Shown in pieces: positions 51,573 to 61,800 of a stretch of DNA of 64,000 bases. The translations under genes and the position numbers were made by a program. How positions within the stretch are numbered: the stretch's first letter is position 1; each line of letters begins with the position of its first letter. Below the pieces are notes generated by a model, which had not been told where the DNA came from, did not search any database, and saw only the letters and a list, made by a program, of their open reading frames with translations. The DNA comes from Dokdonella_A sp044227025 (GTDB lineage Bacteria; Pseudomonadota; Gammaproteobacteria; Xanthomonadales; Rhodanobacteraceae): assembly GCF_044227025.1 (NCBI RefSeq), contig NZ_JBGAFX010000001.1, positions 62,001 through 126,000 of the forward strand. The letters are read 5' to 3'.

Positions 51573-53987
51573 ATGCACACCAACAGCAGTGATGCCACCG
51601 AATTCGTCGCCGTCGCCGCCGCGGCGGGACCGGACCAGACCCTCCTGCCCGGCACGAAGATCGATGCCTACGTGATTCGCGGCGTGCTCGGCGAAGGCGG
51701 CATGGGCCGCGTCTACCTCGCCGAGCAGATGCGACCGGTGCACCGGGAAGTCGCGCTGAAACTGATCCGCGAGCAGGTGTCGAGCCCGCTTGCGCGCGCG
51801 TACTTCGACGTCGAGCGGCAGGCGCTGGCGCAGATGCAGCACCCGGCCATCGCGCAGGTTTTCGACGCCGGAACCACCGAGCAGGGACACCCCTATCTCG
51901 CGATGGAAGTGGTCGAAGGCAGCCCGATCACGCGCTTCTGCCGCGACGAGGGCTTGCGCCGCGACGAGCGCCTCGCACTGTTCGCGCGCGTCTGCCATGG
52001 CGTGCAGCATGCGCACCAGAAGGGCATCATCCATCGCGACCTGAAACCGGCGAACGTGCTGGTGCGCCGCGTCGACGGCACGCCGATGCCGAAAATCATC
52101 GATTTCGGCATCGCGATCGGCGGTGTCGCCGGCAGCGATGGCGTCGCGGCGCAGGCGACCGCGACCGATCGCGCCGGCACCAGCCTGTACATGAGTCCGG
52201 AACAGGCCGGCCCGCAGTCGCGCGGGATCGACACGCGCAGCGACGTCTACTCGCTCGGCGTGATGCTGTACGAAGTGCTGACCGGGGCCGATGCGGCGGC
52301 GCTGACATCGATCGCCCATCATTCGACCCGCCCGCTGCACGAGACGCTGCTGGCGGCGATCGACAGCGACACAAGCGTGGCACAGGCGGCGGGAACCTCG
52401 GGCGCGCTGCTGCAAGCCTCGCAGCACCTGCCGCAGGAGCTGCGCGCGATCCTGCGCAAGGCACTCGCGCTCGACCGCGCCGATCGCTACGACTCCGCCG
52501 CTGCACTCGCCGACGACCTCGAGCGCCTGCGTGAGCATCGCCCGCTGCGGGCGATGCCGGCGACGCGCTGGTATCTCGCGCGAACGTTCATCCGTCGCCA
52601 TCGCTTCGGCCTCGCCGTGAGCGCGCTGATCGCCTGCTCGCTGATCGCCGGCATCGCACTCGCACTTGGCGGCATGGCGAGGGCGCGCGAGTCGGCGGCA
52701 CGCGCCACGCTGGAAGCGGCAAAGGCGGAACAGGTCGCGGACTTCACGCGCGGCATGCTGGCCGGCATCGACCCGAACCGCGCCAAGGGCATGGACCGCA
52801 GCCTCATGCGCCTGGTTCTTGATTCGGCCGCGGAGCGCGCCGGTCGCGAGCTTGCGACGCAACCCCCGGTTCGCGCGTCGATCGAACGCACGATCGGCGA
52901 CAGCTACGCCTCGCTCGGCGACTATGCGATCGCGCAGCGCCATTTCGAGGCCGCGATCGAAGCCGGCGAACAGGCGCACGCGACCGTCGCGCAACGGGCG
53001 CGCGCGAAGGCGCGCGCGGCGACCAACCTCGCCAACTACGACAAGGCGAGCAACGCGCTCGAGTTGGCGCAGCAGGCGTTCGCGCTCGCGAGTTCCCTGC
53101 CGACCGGGGATCGCGATCGCCTGGAGGTCGAATCGACGCTCGGCTCGATCGAGGGCCTCGCCGGCAAGCCCGAGGAGGCGCGCACGCGCCTGCGCCGCGT
53201 GCTGGGCGAGCAGCGCCGCCTGCTCGGCGATGAAAGCGAGGACGTGCTCACGACGATCGACAGCCTGACCTCGGTCGACATCGACACCGCCCATCTCGAT
53301 GAAGCGCGCCCGTTGCTCGAGGAAATGCTCGCGCAACGGCGCAAGCAATACGGCGACGAGCACTCGAAGACGATCGACGCGATCAACGGCCTCGCGATCG
53401 TCGCGCTGGAACAGAAGCGCTACGCCGACGCGGAGAAGCTGCTTGCGCCGCAATTGCCGACGCTTGAACGCGTGTTCGGCAAGGATCATCCACTGACGAT
53501 GCGCCTGGTCAGCAACCTCGGCGGCGCGATCCGCCAGCAGGGTCGCAACGAGGACGCCCGGCCGTACTACGAACGCGTCGCGGCGCTCGCGCTCAAGCTG
53601 TACGGGCCGGCGAACCCATCGACGGTGATCGCCGAGTCGAACCTCTCCTTGCTGTTGCGCGATACCGGCGACCTCGCCGGCGCGGAAGCACACGCACGCA
53701 CGGCGGTGTCGAACGGCGACATCGCATTCGGCGACAACGCGATGCGCGCGATCATGCATCGCGAACTGGCGACCGTGCTGTTGCGCGAACGCAAGTTCGA
53801 CGAGGCTGAAAAGGAACTCGGCGTCGCATGGGACGTGTTCACCCATGCCGAGGGGTTCGGGCCGGCACATCCACGCGCACAGGATGTCGTCGACACGTTC
53901 GTCGAGTTGTACGACGCGTGGGGGAAGCCCGCGAAGAAGGCGGAATGGGGCGCGCGCAAGAGCGCGCCCGCGGCAAAGGGCGGCTAG
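51573..53987 (+). CDS. Membrane Ser/Thr protein kinase with C-terminal TPR region
   Basis: This 804-residue protein has a cytoplasmic Hanks-type kinase domain (about 30-320): P-loop GVLGEGGMGRVYLAE, Lys in VALKLI, catalytic HRDLKPANV, DFG in IIDFGIAIGG and APE-like MSPEQA. A single membrane helix (about 350-372) and an exposed C-terminal region of TPR repeats (about 430-770) follow. This plan recurs in Xanthomonadales and planctomycetes. AGGGGG precedes the ATG. It is divergent from the FHA-GGDEF gene, whose FHA domain could read its phosphorylation. Confidence 0.92.
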   Translation: MHTNSSDATEFVAVAAAAGPDQTLLPGTKIDAYVIRGVLGEGGMGRVYLAEQMRPVHREVALKLIREQVSSPLARAYFDVERQALAQMQHPAIAQVFDAGTTEQGHPYLAMEVVEGSPITRFCRDEGLRRDERLALFARVCHGVQHAHQKGIIHRDLKPANVLVRRVDGTPMPKIIDFGIAIGGVAGSDGVAAQATATDRAGTSLYMSPEQAGPQSRGIDTRSDVYSLGVMLYEVLTGADAAALTSIAHHSTRPLHETLLAAIDSDTSVAQAAGTSGALLQASQHLPQELRAILRKALALDRADRYDSAAALADDLERLREHRPLRAMPATRWYLARTFIRRHRFGLAVSALIACSLIAGIALALGGMARARESAARATLEAAKAEQVADFTRGMLAGIDPNRAKGMDRSLMRLVLDSAAERAGRELATQPPVRASIERTIGDSYASLGDYAIAQRHFEAAIEAGEQAHATVAQRARAKARAATNLANYDKASNALELAQQAFALASSLPTGDRDRLEVESTLGSIEGLAGKPEEARTRLRRVLGEQRRLLGDESEDVLTTIDSLTSVDIDTAHLDEARPLLEEMLAQRRKQYGDEHSKTIDAINGLAIVALEQKRYADAEKLLAPQLPTLERVFGKDHPLTMRLVSNLGGAIRQQGRNEDARPYYERVAALALKLYGPANPSTVIAESNLSLLLRDTGDLAGAEAHARTAVSNGDIAFGDNAMRAIMHRELATVLLRERKFDEAEKELGVAWDVFTHAEGFGPAHPRAQDVVDTFVELYDAWGKPAKKAEWGARKSAPAAKGG

Positions 53988-54020
53988 CGAGCCGAAGGAC
54001 GCGGGTCGTATATCGGCACC

Positions 54021-54208
54021 GGTAGTTCGACTTCGCGGAGCTTCGCTCCGCGTGCCCGACGCGAACGGCTCAGGAACCCGCGTGCCCTCAGCGCCGCAAC
54101 CTATCCTCCGTTCACCGGCACCGCAGGCGCGGAGTCGAAGGGCCTCGCAGCCAGCGGGTTTCGACTCCGCTCGCTGTCGAAGCAGCTGCGCTCAACGCGA
54201 ACGGATGA
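54021..54208. repeat. Two dispersed repeats, TTCGACT ... GCGAACGG type
   Basis: Copies at 54021-54070 (GGTAGTTCGACTTCGCGGAG ... GACGCGAACGG) and 54159-54208 (TTTCGACTCCGCTCGCTGTC ... CTCAACGCGAACGGATG) lie 90 bases apart between the convergent kinase and protease genes. Related blocks occur at 32483 and 43233. Confidence 0.6.
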
Positions 54209-54226
54209 GGGGAACCCTTTCGCGGC

Positions 54227-55558
54227 TTATGGCAATGGCGCGTTCGCAGTGTGGTTGTCCTGGTGTTCCTTCAGCCACAGCATCGAGCCATGCACGCGGT
54301 CGTAGCCGCTCGGGTGGTCGTAGAACAGGATTTCCTCGAGGGGTCCCGGGCGCAGCTTGCGATAGGTGCTGAGGCGCATCGCCGCCATCGCGAAACCATT
54401 CGGCTCGCCGGCGGCGTTGAGGCCGAACGCATCGGCCTCGGCTTCGGCCTGGCGGATCATCGAATTCGTCAGCGGCGTCACCAGCAGGAAGAACAGCGAG
54501 AGGATCGCAATCGCCAGCGGCAGTGCGGCGGGGTCGGCGCGATCGCGCAATCCCAGGCGGCCACCCCAGCGCGCAAGCGCGCGATCGAACGTGCAGTGCA
54601 CCACGAAAAAGCCAAGCAGCAGGATGAGGCTGAGGTAGACCGTCAGGCGCAGGCCGTGGTTGAGCACGTAATGACCCATCTCGTGGCCCATGACTGCCTT
54701 GATTTCCGCCGGCGAGGTCTTGTCGAGCAGGTTGTCGTTGAGCGCGACGCGCGTGGTGCCGAGGAAGCCGGACACGTTTGCGCTGATGCGCGTGGTCTGC
54801 CGCGAGGCATCGAACTCGACCACGTTGTCGGTCGGGATCCGGTTCGCGCGCGCCAGCGACAGCACCGCCTCGCGCACCGCGCCTTCGCGCAGCGGCTTGT
54901 AGTCATTGAACAGCGGATCGACGAACACCGGCGCGAGCATGATCAGGAACAGGATCAGCACGAACGCGCCGCCGCTCGCCCAGATCCACCAGCGCGCGCC
55001 GGCGCGGCGCACCGCGCCGTACAGCAGCGCAAGCACGGGAGGCACGATCACCAGCGATACCAGCAGACCCTTGGCCTGGTCGCCGAACCACGCGCCGAAG
55101 TCCTGCGTCGCGAGGCCATAGGCATGCTCGCGGAAATATCCCTGGTAGATCGCGAGCGGCAGGCTGAGCAGGAAGCCGGCGAGCAGCCACGGGAACGCGT
55201 AGATCAGCGGTTGCAGCCAGCGTCGGCGCGTGATTCGTTCGGCGAAATCGCGCATGCGTCGCGACAACCCGCTCCACAGCAGGATCGCAGCGACCGCGAG
55301 ACCGTACAGCGTTCCCCACAGGGTCAGCCAGTAGTTGCCCTCGAAATAGTCGTCGGACAATTTGCGCTGTTCCGGCGAGAGCAGCGCGAGATACGCCTCG
55401 GTCGCCTTGTCGACATCGAACGCCGGGCCCGGTCGCGCCGCATCGGGAATCTGCAGGCCGGGTGGCAGGTCGCGCACGAGGGGGGCATCGGCATGCGCAA
55501 GGGAGATTCCGATCCAGATCGACAACACGATCGCGATACCGCGCAGCAAATGCCTCAT
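54227..55558 (-). CDS. M48-family membrane metalloprotease (CAAX-prenyl-protease-like, Ste24 type)
   Basis: This 443-residue polytopic membrane protein has a signal-like N-terminus, six or seven helices and an M48 zinc-protease site: MGHEMGHYVLNH (HExxH) and the third ligand in EAEADAFG. The ISANVSGFLGTTRVALND stretch before the site is typical of Ste24-type M48 peptidases, which degrade or mature membrane-associated proteins. It lies between the two Ser/Thr kinase genes, convergent with the first and downstream of the second on the same strand (117-base gap). AGGGGAG precedes the ATG. Confidence 0.9.
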   Translation of the reverse strand: MRHLLRGIAIVLSIWIGISLAHADAPLVRDLPPGLQIPDAARPGPAFDVDKATEAYLALLSPEQRKLSDDYFEGNYWLTLWGTLYGLAVAAILLWSGLSRRMRDFAERITRRRWLQPLIYAFPWLLAGFLLSLPLAIYQGYFREHAYGLATQDFGAWFGDQAKGLLVSLVIVPPVLALLYGAVRRAGARWWIWASGGAFVLILFLIMLAPVFVDPLFNDYKPLREGAVREAVLSLARANRIPTDNVVEFDASRQTTRISANVSGFLGTTRVALNDNLLDKTSPAEIKAVMGHEMGHYVLNHGLRLTVYLSLILLLGFFVVHCTFDRALARWGGRLGLRDRADPAALPLAIAILSLFFLLVTPLTNSMIRQAEAEADAFGLNAAGEPNGFAMAAMRLSTYRKLRPGPLEEILFYDHPSGYDRVHGSMLWLKEHQDNHTANAPLP

Positions 55559-55675
55559 GACGCTCCCCTGGCAGACGGACACATGCGCCCGAAGCGTTGC
55601 AGCGTCCGCGATCGTTGCCGCAGCGTCAACCGCCAGAGGTCGTAATGCCGCATCGGCATCGACCGCCCGGAAGTC

Positions 55676-58186
55676 TCAGCGTCCTGCCTGCACCGCCTGA
55701 TCGCAAGCAGCAGGCGCATCGTTGGGGACACTCGCAGGCGGGAGTCTCTTCGACAGTGCCCGCGCCTGATCATATTCGTCTCTCGCATAGTCGAACTTCG
55801 CCAGCACCGCGACCGCCGAACGCGCGCATGCGGCCGCGCGAGCAAGGTCGCCCGTGGCGGCATCGAGCTGCGCTTGCGCCAGATCGATGCTGCCGACGAT
55901 GCGTCTCGCGGGATCGCTGTCGACGTGCGCATTCGCGCGCGCCTGTCCGATCAGGCCCTGCACCTCGTCGTAGCGATGCATGCCGAGCAGGAGCCTGGCC
56001 ACGATCAGCGGTCGCTTGCCATCGTCGACCGGAACCGATGAGGGGCGCTCGGCCACACGCACCAGCATGCGCCGGTATGCAGCGAGCGCGAGCTCGGACT
56101 GGCCGAGGCGCTCGTAGGTTTCGCCCAGCGCCTGCAGCGTATTGGGACTGCCGAGATCGTCGAGCGCGGGCGCCGCATCGAAAATCTCCAGCGCGTGCTG
56201 CAAGGTCGGCACGGCAGCAGCGGGGTTGCTGGTATGCGATTGCGCGACGCCATACCAGGTCAGGGTACGTGCATAGCGCGGGCTGCGCTCGCCGAATACC
56301 TTCGCCACGCGCGGCACCAGCTCCTGCATCAGCGCCGCCTGCTCTTCGTAGCGGTCGAGATTGGAGAAGGTTATCGCGAGCGTCTGTCCCGCCTGCAGGG
56401 TGCGCGGATGTTCCCGGCCGAGGCCAGCCTCGAGGGTGCGAAAGCTGCTCTCGATCAGCGGCAATGCATCCGCATCCCGATCGAGTGCGCTGAGCGCGAT
56501 TGCATACATCATCTTCGCCATCGCGGTTTCTGCGTGCGTGTCCCCGAGCACGGCACGGTCTTCGTCGAGTACGCGATGCAACGCCTCGGCCGACTCTGCG
56601 CGTCGACCGCTGCCGTACAGCACGGAGGCGCGATAGCGCGCGATGCGCAGGCGCAGTTCCGCGTGCGAATCGTCGTCGACGAGCAGCGCCAGCGCTTCGT
56701 CGAACATCGGCAGCGAGCGCGCCGATTCGGTGTATTCGAGCGTGTAGGCGAGATTGCCGATGGCCTGCGCCAGGATCGAGGCGTCGCCAGCGGGTTCGCG
56801 CAATGCGGGTACCGCGGTCTCCAGCAAGGCCCGCGCCTGGGCGAATTCGCCACGCTCGATATGGATCGCGCCCAGTGTCGCCGCCAGTTCCGCGCGCAGC
56901 GTCTTCGGCATCTGGCGATCATCGACGATGCGTTGCGAGCCTCGTTGCAACAGGTCCTCGACCGTCGGCACGTGGCCCTGATGCGTCGCCGGTTGCGCTT
57001 CGCCAAGCAGGCCGGTGAGGAATCCCAGACTCGCGCGCGCACGTTCCGCCTGGGTCGCCGCCGCGGCGGCAGCGGCGCGCGCAATATTGCCTTCGCGCGC
57101 GAGTTGCGACCCGAGCAACGCCAACGTGAGCGCAGCCGCGATGCAGGCGGTGGTGACCCAGGGATGCCGCGTGACCGCCAGGCGGAGGCGATAGCTCCAG
57201 CCGCCGTCGCGAGCCGCCACCGGTCGGCGCGCCATGCGCGCACGAACGTCATCGCGCAGTGCAGCCACCGACGGATAGCGCGATTCGATGTCGTCGTGCG
57301 TGCACTTGGCGATGATCGATGCAAGATCGGCTTCGGCGACGGCGGCACCCGCCAGCGGCGCGCACTCGCCTGCATGCGCATCGGCCCGCGTCGCGTCGAG
57401 GCCTGTCGATTCGAGGGCGCGCCATCGACCCGTGCAAACCAGGGCATGCAACAACAGGCCAAGCTGGAAAACGTCCGATGCCGTGGTGACCACTTCGCCG
57501 CGTGCCTGTTCGGGGCTGGCCCAGCCGGGCGTAAGGGCCTGCGGCGCACCTGTGCCCGCGTCGGCAAGCGCGGCAATGCCGAAGTCGAGCAGCTTCACCC
57601 AGCCGTCCGCCGAAACGAGGATGTTGGCGGGCTTGATGTCGCGGTGGACCACGAGTCGCTGGTGCGCGAATGCCACCGCGTCGCAGACCTGCACGAACAA
57701 GCCGAGGCGTTGCTGCAGGTCGAGGCCACGTTCGTGCACGTGCCGGTCGATGCGCAAGCCCTCGATGCGCTCCATCGCGAACCACAACCAGCCGTCGTCG
57801 CTCTGCCCACCGTCGATGAGGCGCGCGATATGCGGATGATCGAGCGCCGCGAGCAGGCTGCGCTCACGCCGGAACAGTTCCTGGATCCCGCTCGCCTGCG
57901 CATTGCCGCGCACGAACTTGAGCGCAACCTGCTGCGCGAAGCCGCCGTCGACGCGTTCGGCCAGATACACCACGCCCATGCCGCCGCGTCCGAGTTCCCG
58001 TTCGACGCGGAACGCTCCGATGCGCTGCCCCGTTACCGCCGGCTCCACTGCGGCCCACTGCTGGGCCAGGCGTGCGAACAAGCGCCCACGCAAGGCGCCA
58101 CCGGGTTCGAGAAAATCAGGCGCTTCGATCACGTCGGCACCTCGCACCCGCAGGTCAGGCTTCCAGTTCGGCTCGCAGCCATTCAC
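55676..58186 (-). CDS. Membrane Ser/Thr protein kinase with TPR tail, partner of an ECF sigma factor
   Basis: This protein of up to 836 residues has a kinase domain (about 55-330): ERELGRGGMGVVYLAE, Lys in VALKFV, HRDIKPANIL and LLDFGIAAL. A membrane helix near 350-370 and an alpha-solenoid of TPR-like repeats to the end follow. It overlaps the ECF sigma gene by 32 bases if ATG 58186 is used. A GTG at 58132 with GAGGT upstream is an attractive alternative start. Sigma factor plus Ser/Thr kinase pairs are known in the TIGR02999-type ECF group, where the kinase is thought to control the sigma factor. Confidence 0.9.
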   Translation of the reverse strand: MNGCEPNWKPDLRVRGADVIEAPDFLEPGGALRGRLFARLAQQWAAVEPAVTGQRIGAFRVERELGRGGMGVVYLAERVDGGFAQQVALKFVRGNAQASGIQELFRRERSLLAALDHPHIARLIDGGQSDDGWLWFAMERIEGLRIDRHVHERGLDLQQRLGLFVQVCDAVAFAHQRLVVHRDIKPANILVSADGWVKLLDFGIAALADAGTGAPQALTPGWASPEQARGEVVTTASDVFQLGLLLHALVCTGRWRALESTGLDATRADAHAGECAPLAGAAVAEADLASIIAKCTHDDIESRYPSVAALRDDVRARMARRPVAARDGGWSYRLRLAVTRHPWVTTACIAAALTLALLGSQLAREGNIARAAAAAAATQAERARASLGFLTGLLGEAQPATHQGHVPTVEDLLQRGSQRIVDDRQMPKTLRAELAATLGAIHIERGEFAQARALLETAVPALREPAGDASILAQAIGNLAYTLEYTESARSLPMFDEALALLVDDDSHAELRLRIARYRASVLYGSGRRAESAEALHRVLDEDRAVLGDTHAETAMAKMMYAIALSALDRDADALPLIESSFRTLEAGLGREHPRTLQAGQTLAITFSNLDRYEEQAALMQELVPRVAKVFGERSPRYARTLTWYGVAQSHTSNPAAAVPTLQHALEIFDAAPALDDLGSPNTLQALGETYERLGQSELALAAYRRMLVRVAERPSSVPVDDGKRPLIVARLLLGMHRYDEVQGLIGQARANAHVDSDPARRIVGSIDLAQAQLDAATGDLARAAACARSAVAVLAKFDYARDEYDQARALSKRLPPASVPNDAPAACDQAVQAGR

Positions 58187-58709
58187 GCGCCAACTGCCAG
58201 TCGCGTTGCACGCTGCGCAGGCTGGTCTGCATCGCCTCTGCCGTCTCTTCCTCGGTAAGCCCTGCGAAGAAGCGGCACTCGACCACGCGCGCCCGGCGCT
58301 CGTCCAGACGCATCAGCGCGCCGAGCGCATCGTCGAGTGCCGCGTAGCGTTCGGCTTCGCGCAACTCCGCGGCGTCCACCTCATCCAACGCAAGAGCGCG
58401 CTCACCCCCGCCACGCTTCTGCGCCAGGCGCTCGCGCGCGTAGTCGACGATGACCTGGCGCATCACGCGGGAAGCCAGCGCGAAGAAGTGCCCGCGGTCG
58501 TTCGGGGCGACGGCGCCGCTCATGCGCAGGTAGCATTCGTGCACCAGCCCGGTGGTGCCCATGGTCTGTTCGCGCCACTGGCCCGCGAGCTGGCGGTGCG
58601 CGATATGCCGCAGGTCCGCGTAGATCGCGGCGGCGAGTTGCTGCCGCGCAGCGGCATCGCCGGCCCCGGCCAGCACCAGCATCTGCGTGATGTCCCCGTT
58701 GCTGCCCAT
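58155..58709 (-). CDS. ECF sigma factor (TIGR02999-type, kinase-linked)
   Basis: This 184-residue sigma factor has region 2 (LVHECYLRM, HFFALASRVMRQVIVDYARE) and region 4 (FAGLTEEETAEAMQTSLRSVQRDWQLAREWL). The HFFALASRVMRQVIVD signature marks the ECF group usually encoded beside Ser/Thr kinases. It overlaps the kinase gene downstream and is divergent from a large exported beta-helix gene, a natural target. The ATG at 58709 lies right after GGGGGCGGAG; a GTG at 58730 is possible. Confidence 0.92.
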   Translation of the reverse strand: MGSNGDITQMLVLAGAGDAAARQQLAAAIYADLRHIAHRQLAGQWREQTMGTTGLVHECYLRMSGAVAPNDRGHFFALASRVMRQVIVDYARERLAQKRGGGERALALDEVDAAELREAERYAALDDALGALMRLDERRARVVECRFFAGLTEEETAEAMQTSLRSVQRDWQLAREWLRAELEA

Positions 58710-58860
58710 CTCCGCCCCCGGGCCTGCCACTGCGGCGGGCGACTTCGGCCGTTACGCCGTTGCGCCGTCCGCTGGATCGATTGTAGCCGGCTGCCAGTGC
58801 GTGGCGGGTTTCGCCGTCGTTTGTCGTTGGGGCAAGCATCCGCAACGCCAGGGGAACGTC

Positions 58861-61800
58861 GTGAAACCTTGCAAACGCATTGGCCGGTGCATCGGAAGTC
58901 TCGTCGCAGCCCTCATCGTCGCGCAGGCCGGTCGCGCGCATGCCGGCTGCACGATCTACGTCAGCGATACGGACGATGCCGAGGAACCGTTCTGGAGTGC
59001 CTCCGGCGGCAGCGACGACAGGATGCTTTTCCGCGAGGCCGTCGAAGTCGGTTACGGAGACGCGCGCTGCTACACGAGCTTCGAAATGGCACGCATCGAG
59101 GGCGGCAACTTCGTCCATGATCCGATCTTCTGTGCTAGCACGGACAATTCGCGCAATTGGCGCCTTTCATTCTCCAATCCGGGCTGCGGCCCCAACGACG
59201 GCGACACGATCCGTTTCTGGGACGCCATCCGCGGCGGCACGCAGATCACCTTGTCCTACGGATTCGTGCGGCTCGATCCACGCGACAGCATCGATGGGGG
59301 AGCCTTCGAAGCGGGCGCACGCCCGAATATCGCGCTGCACGGCGCCCCGACGTGTCCGGTCTTGCAATCCGGCGCGATCGTCACGGGCTTCCCTGTCTCG
59401 ATCAGTGCGGACTACGCCACCGGGACCATCGGCAACCTGTATGTGGAAGGATTTTGCGGCTTCGGCATCTGGGCCCCCCGAACGAACGGCTTGCGCGTGC
59501 GCAACATCGTGTTCTCGTCGATCAGCGGCAATGCGGTCGGCGGCGGCACTGCGCTGATCCTCGGACAACTGGAAGGCACCTCGGACGAGAACGACAAGTG
59601 CGTGCGCGGGGTGCAGATCGGAGGCACCGGCAGCGGCCAGCAGAACTATTTCTTCGATATTGCGGGGCACGCGATCAGCGCCTGGGACACCTGCACCGGC
59701 GACCTGTCCGATCGCAACAACAAGTTGTTCAACAACTACATCGGCCAGTGCGAGGCATTGGATACCGGCCCCGGTCTCGAGGCGTGCCCCGACGGCACGC
59801 CGAACCAGGGCATCGGGGGCAGCGGCATTCGCATCGTCGACACCAACGACACCATGGTCGGCGGCGCGGGCCCTGGTGAAGCCAACTACATCGCGCGCGC
59901 GGCGATGGGCGTCGACATCTACGGCAACAATGCGGCCCGGAATGCGGTGCGCGGCAATCGCATCGGTGTCTCGCGGCAAGGCGATTTCGCGCGCGGAAAC
60001 GGCACCGGCGTGCGGATTTCCGGCGGCGCGGACAACAACATCGTCGGCGGCACCGGCGCCGGCGAAGGCAACACGATATCCAGCAACACTTCGCGCGGCG
60101 TGACCATTGACGGCGCCGGCACCAGCGGCAACCGCGTCAGCGGCAACGTGATCGGCCTGACCACGGCGCGCACCCAGCTGCGCCCGAACGGCGACGGCAT
60201 CGGAATCACCGGCGGCGCCGATGGCGCGCAACTGGATCACAACGTGATCGCAGGCAACACCTTCTGGGGCATTTACGTCAATGGCGGCAGCGCGCATCTC
60301 ATCGACGACAACGTCATCGGCCTGCGCGGCGGCGCCAACGACCCCAACGACAACAACCCCGCGGCAAACGGCAATGGCGGCGTATGGATCAACGATGTCG
60401 GCGGCAACACGGTGGGGCCCGGCAATCGTATCGCCGGCAACCAGGGGCCCGGCGTGCTCGTCGCCGGAGAGAATGCCGATGGCAATGTGATCAAGGGCAA
60501 CGTGATCGGACTCGACAACGGCAACAGCGCGGTCGCCAACAGTGGCCCCGGCGTCTACATCCTGGCCGGTCCCGACGACAGCGTCGTCGGCGGTGCCGCG
60601 CTCGCAGACGGCAACATCATCGGCGGCAACGGTGGCGCCGGAATCCATGTGAGCGGCAACACCACCGATGCCACGACGATCCGCTACAACTTCGTCGGCA
60701 CCGACCGCAGCGGCAACGTCGCGCGCGCCAACGGCGTCGAGGGCGTGCGCCTCGACCAGGGAGCGAGCCATGCGGTCGTCCGCCAGAACCTGGTCTCCGG
60801 CAACGTCAACGACGGCATCAAGCTGGAGACGGGCGCGAACGGCAACCTGGTCGTTCTCAACCAGATCGGTTTCTCGGTCGGCGGCGCGGCGCTTCCGAAT
60901 GGCGCTTCCGGCATCTCGCTGCTTTCCGCCGCGCACGACAATACGATTGGCGATGCCAGCTCGCCCTTTATGATCAACTACATCGCCGGCAATACGGGGA
61001 CCGGCGTGTTCGTCGCCGATGCCGGCACGGCGCACAATATCGTCGGGGAGAACCTGATCGGCGTGAGCGGCCTCCCGAACGGCACCGGCGTCTTCGTGAC
61101 TGCGGGGGCCGTCGACACGCAGATCCTCGGCAACGTGATCGAAGGGAATACCGGGAACGGCGTCGCGATAGCGGGCAGCGGCACCATTGGCAATCCGGTG
61201 GTCGACAACCTGATCCGCGGCAACGGCGCGCTCGGCATCGATCTTGGCGCAAACGGCGTCACCCTGAACGACGCAGGCGACGGCGATGGCGGTCCTGACA
61301 ACCAGCAGAACTTCCCGAGCCTCGACAACGTGATCGTCGGCACGAACTCGGCGACCCTGACAGCCAGCCTTTCCAGCCAGCCGAACCAGACCTACCTGCT
61401 GACGTTCTACCGCAGCGATCATTGCGATCCGAGCGGATACGGCGAAGGTCAGGTCAGGCTCGGTTCGGCGACCCTGCATACCGGGGCCAATGGAGTTGGC
61501 AGCATCAGTGGCCTGTTGTACAGCGTGCCGAACAGCCAGACCCGGCAGAGCTGGGGCTCCGCGATCGCGACCTCTCCAGGCGCCGATACGTCGGAATTCT
61601 CACGCTGCGTGGCGCTTTCAGACAAGATCTTCGGTGACGGTTTCGACAGCCCGGCGACCTCCAACGTCCTCGAAGCGGATGCGCAAGAGGAGACAGCGCC
61701 AGCGGATGATGCCTCGGGTCTCGACGGAATCCAGGCGGCTATCGAAATGCATGCGGACGGCTCATCGTCGATCTCGCTGCGAATCGCGAACACCACAGGC

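Noticed and set aside
59167..61479. A 770-codon minus-strand frame
   Set aside because: It mirrors the repeated beta-helix turns of the plus-strand gene, with an Ala/Asp/Val-rich composition and no start with a ribosome site.
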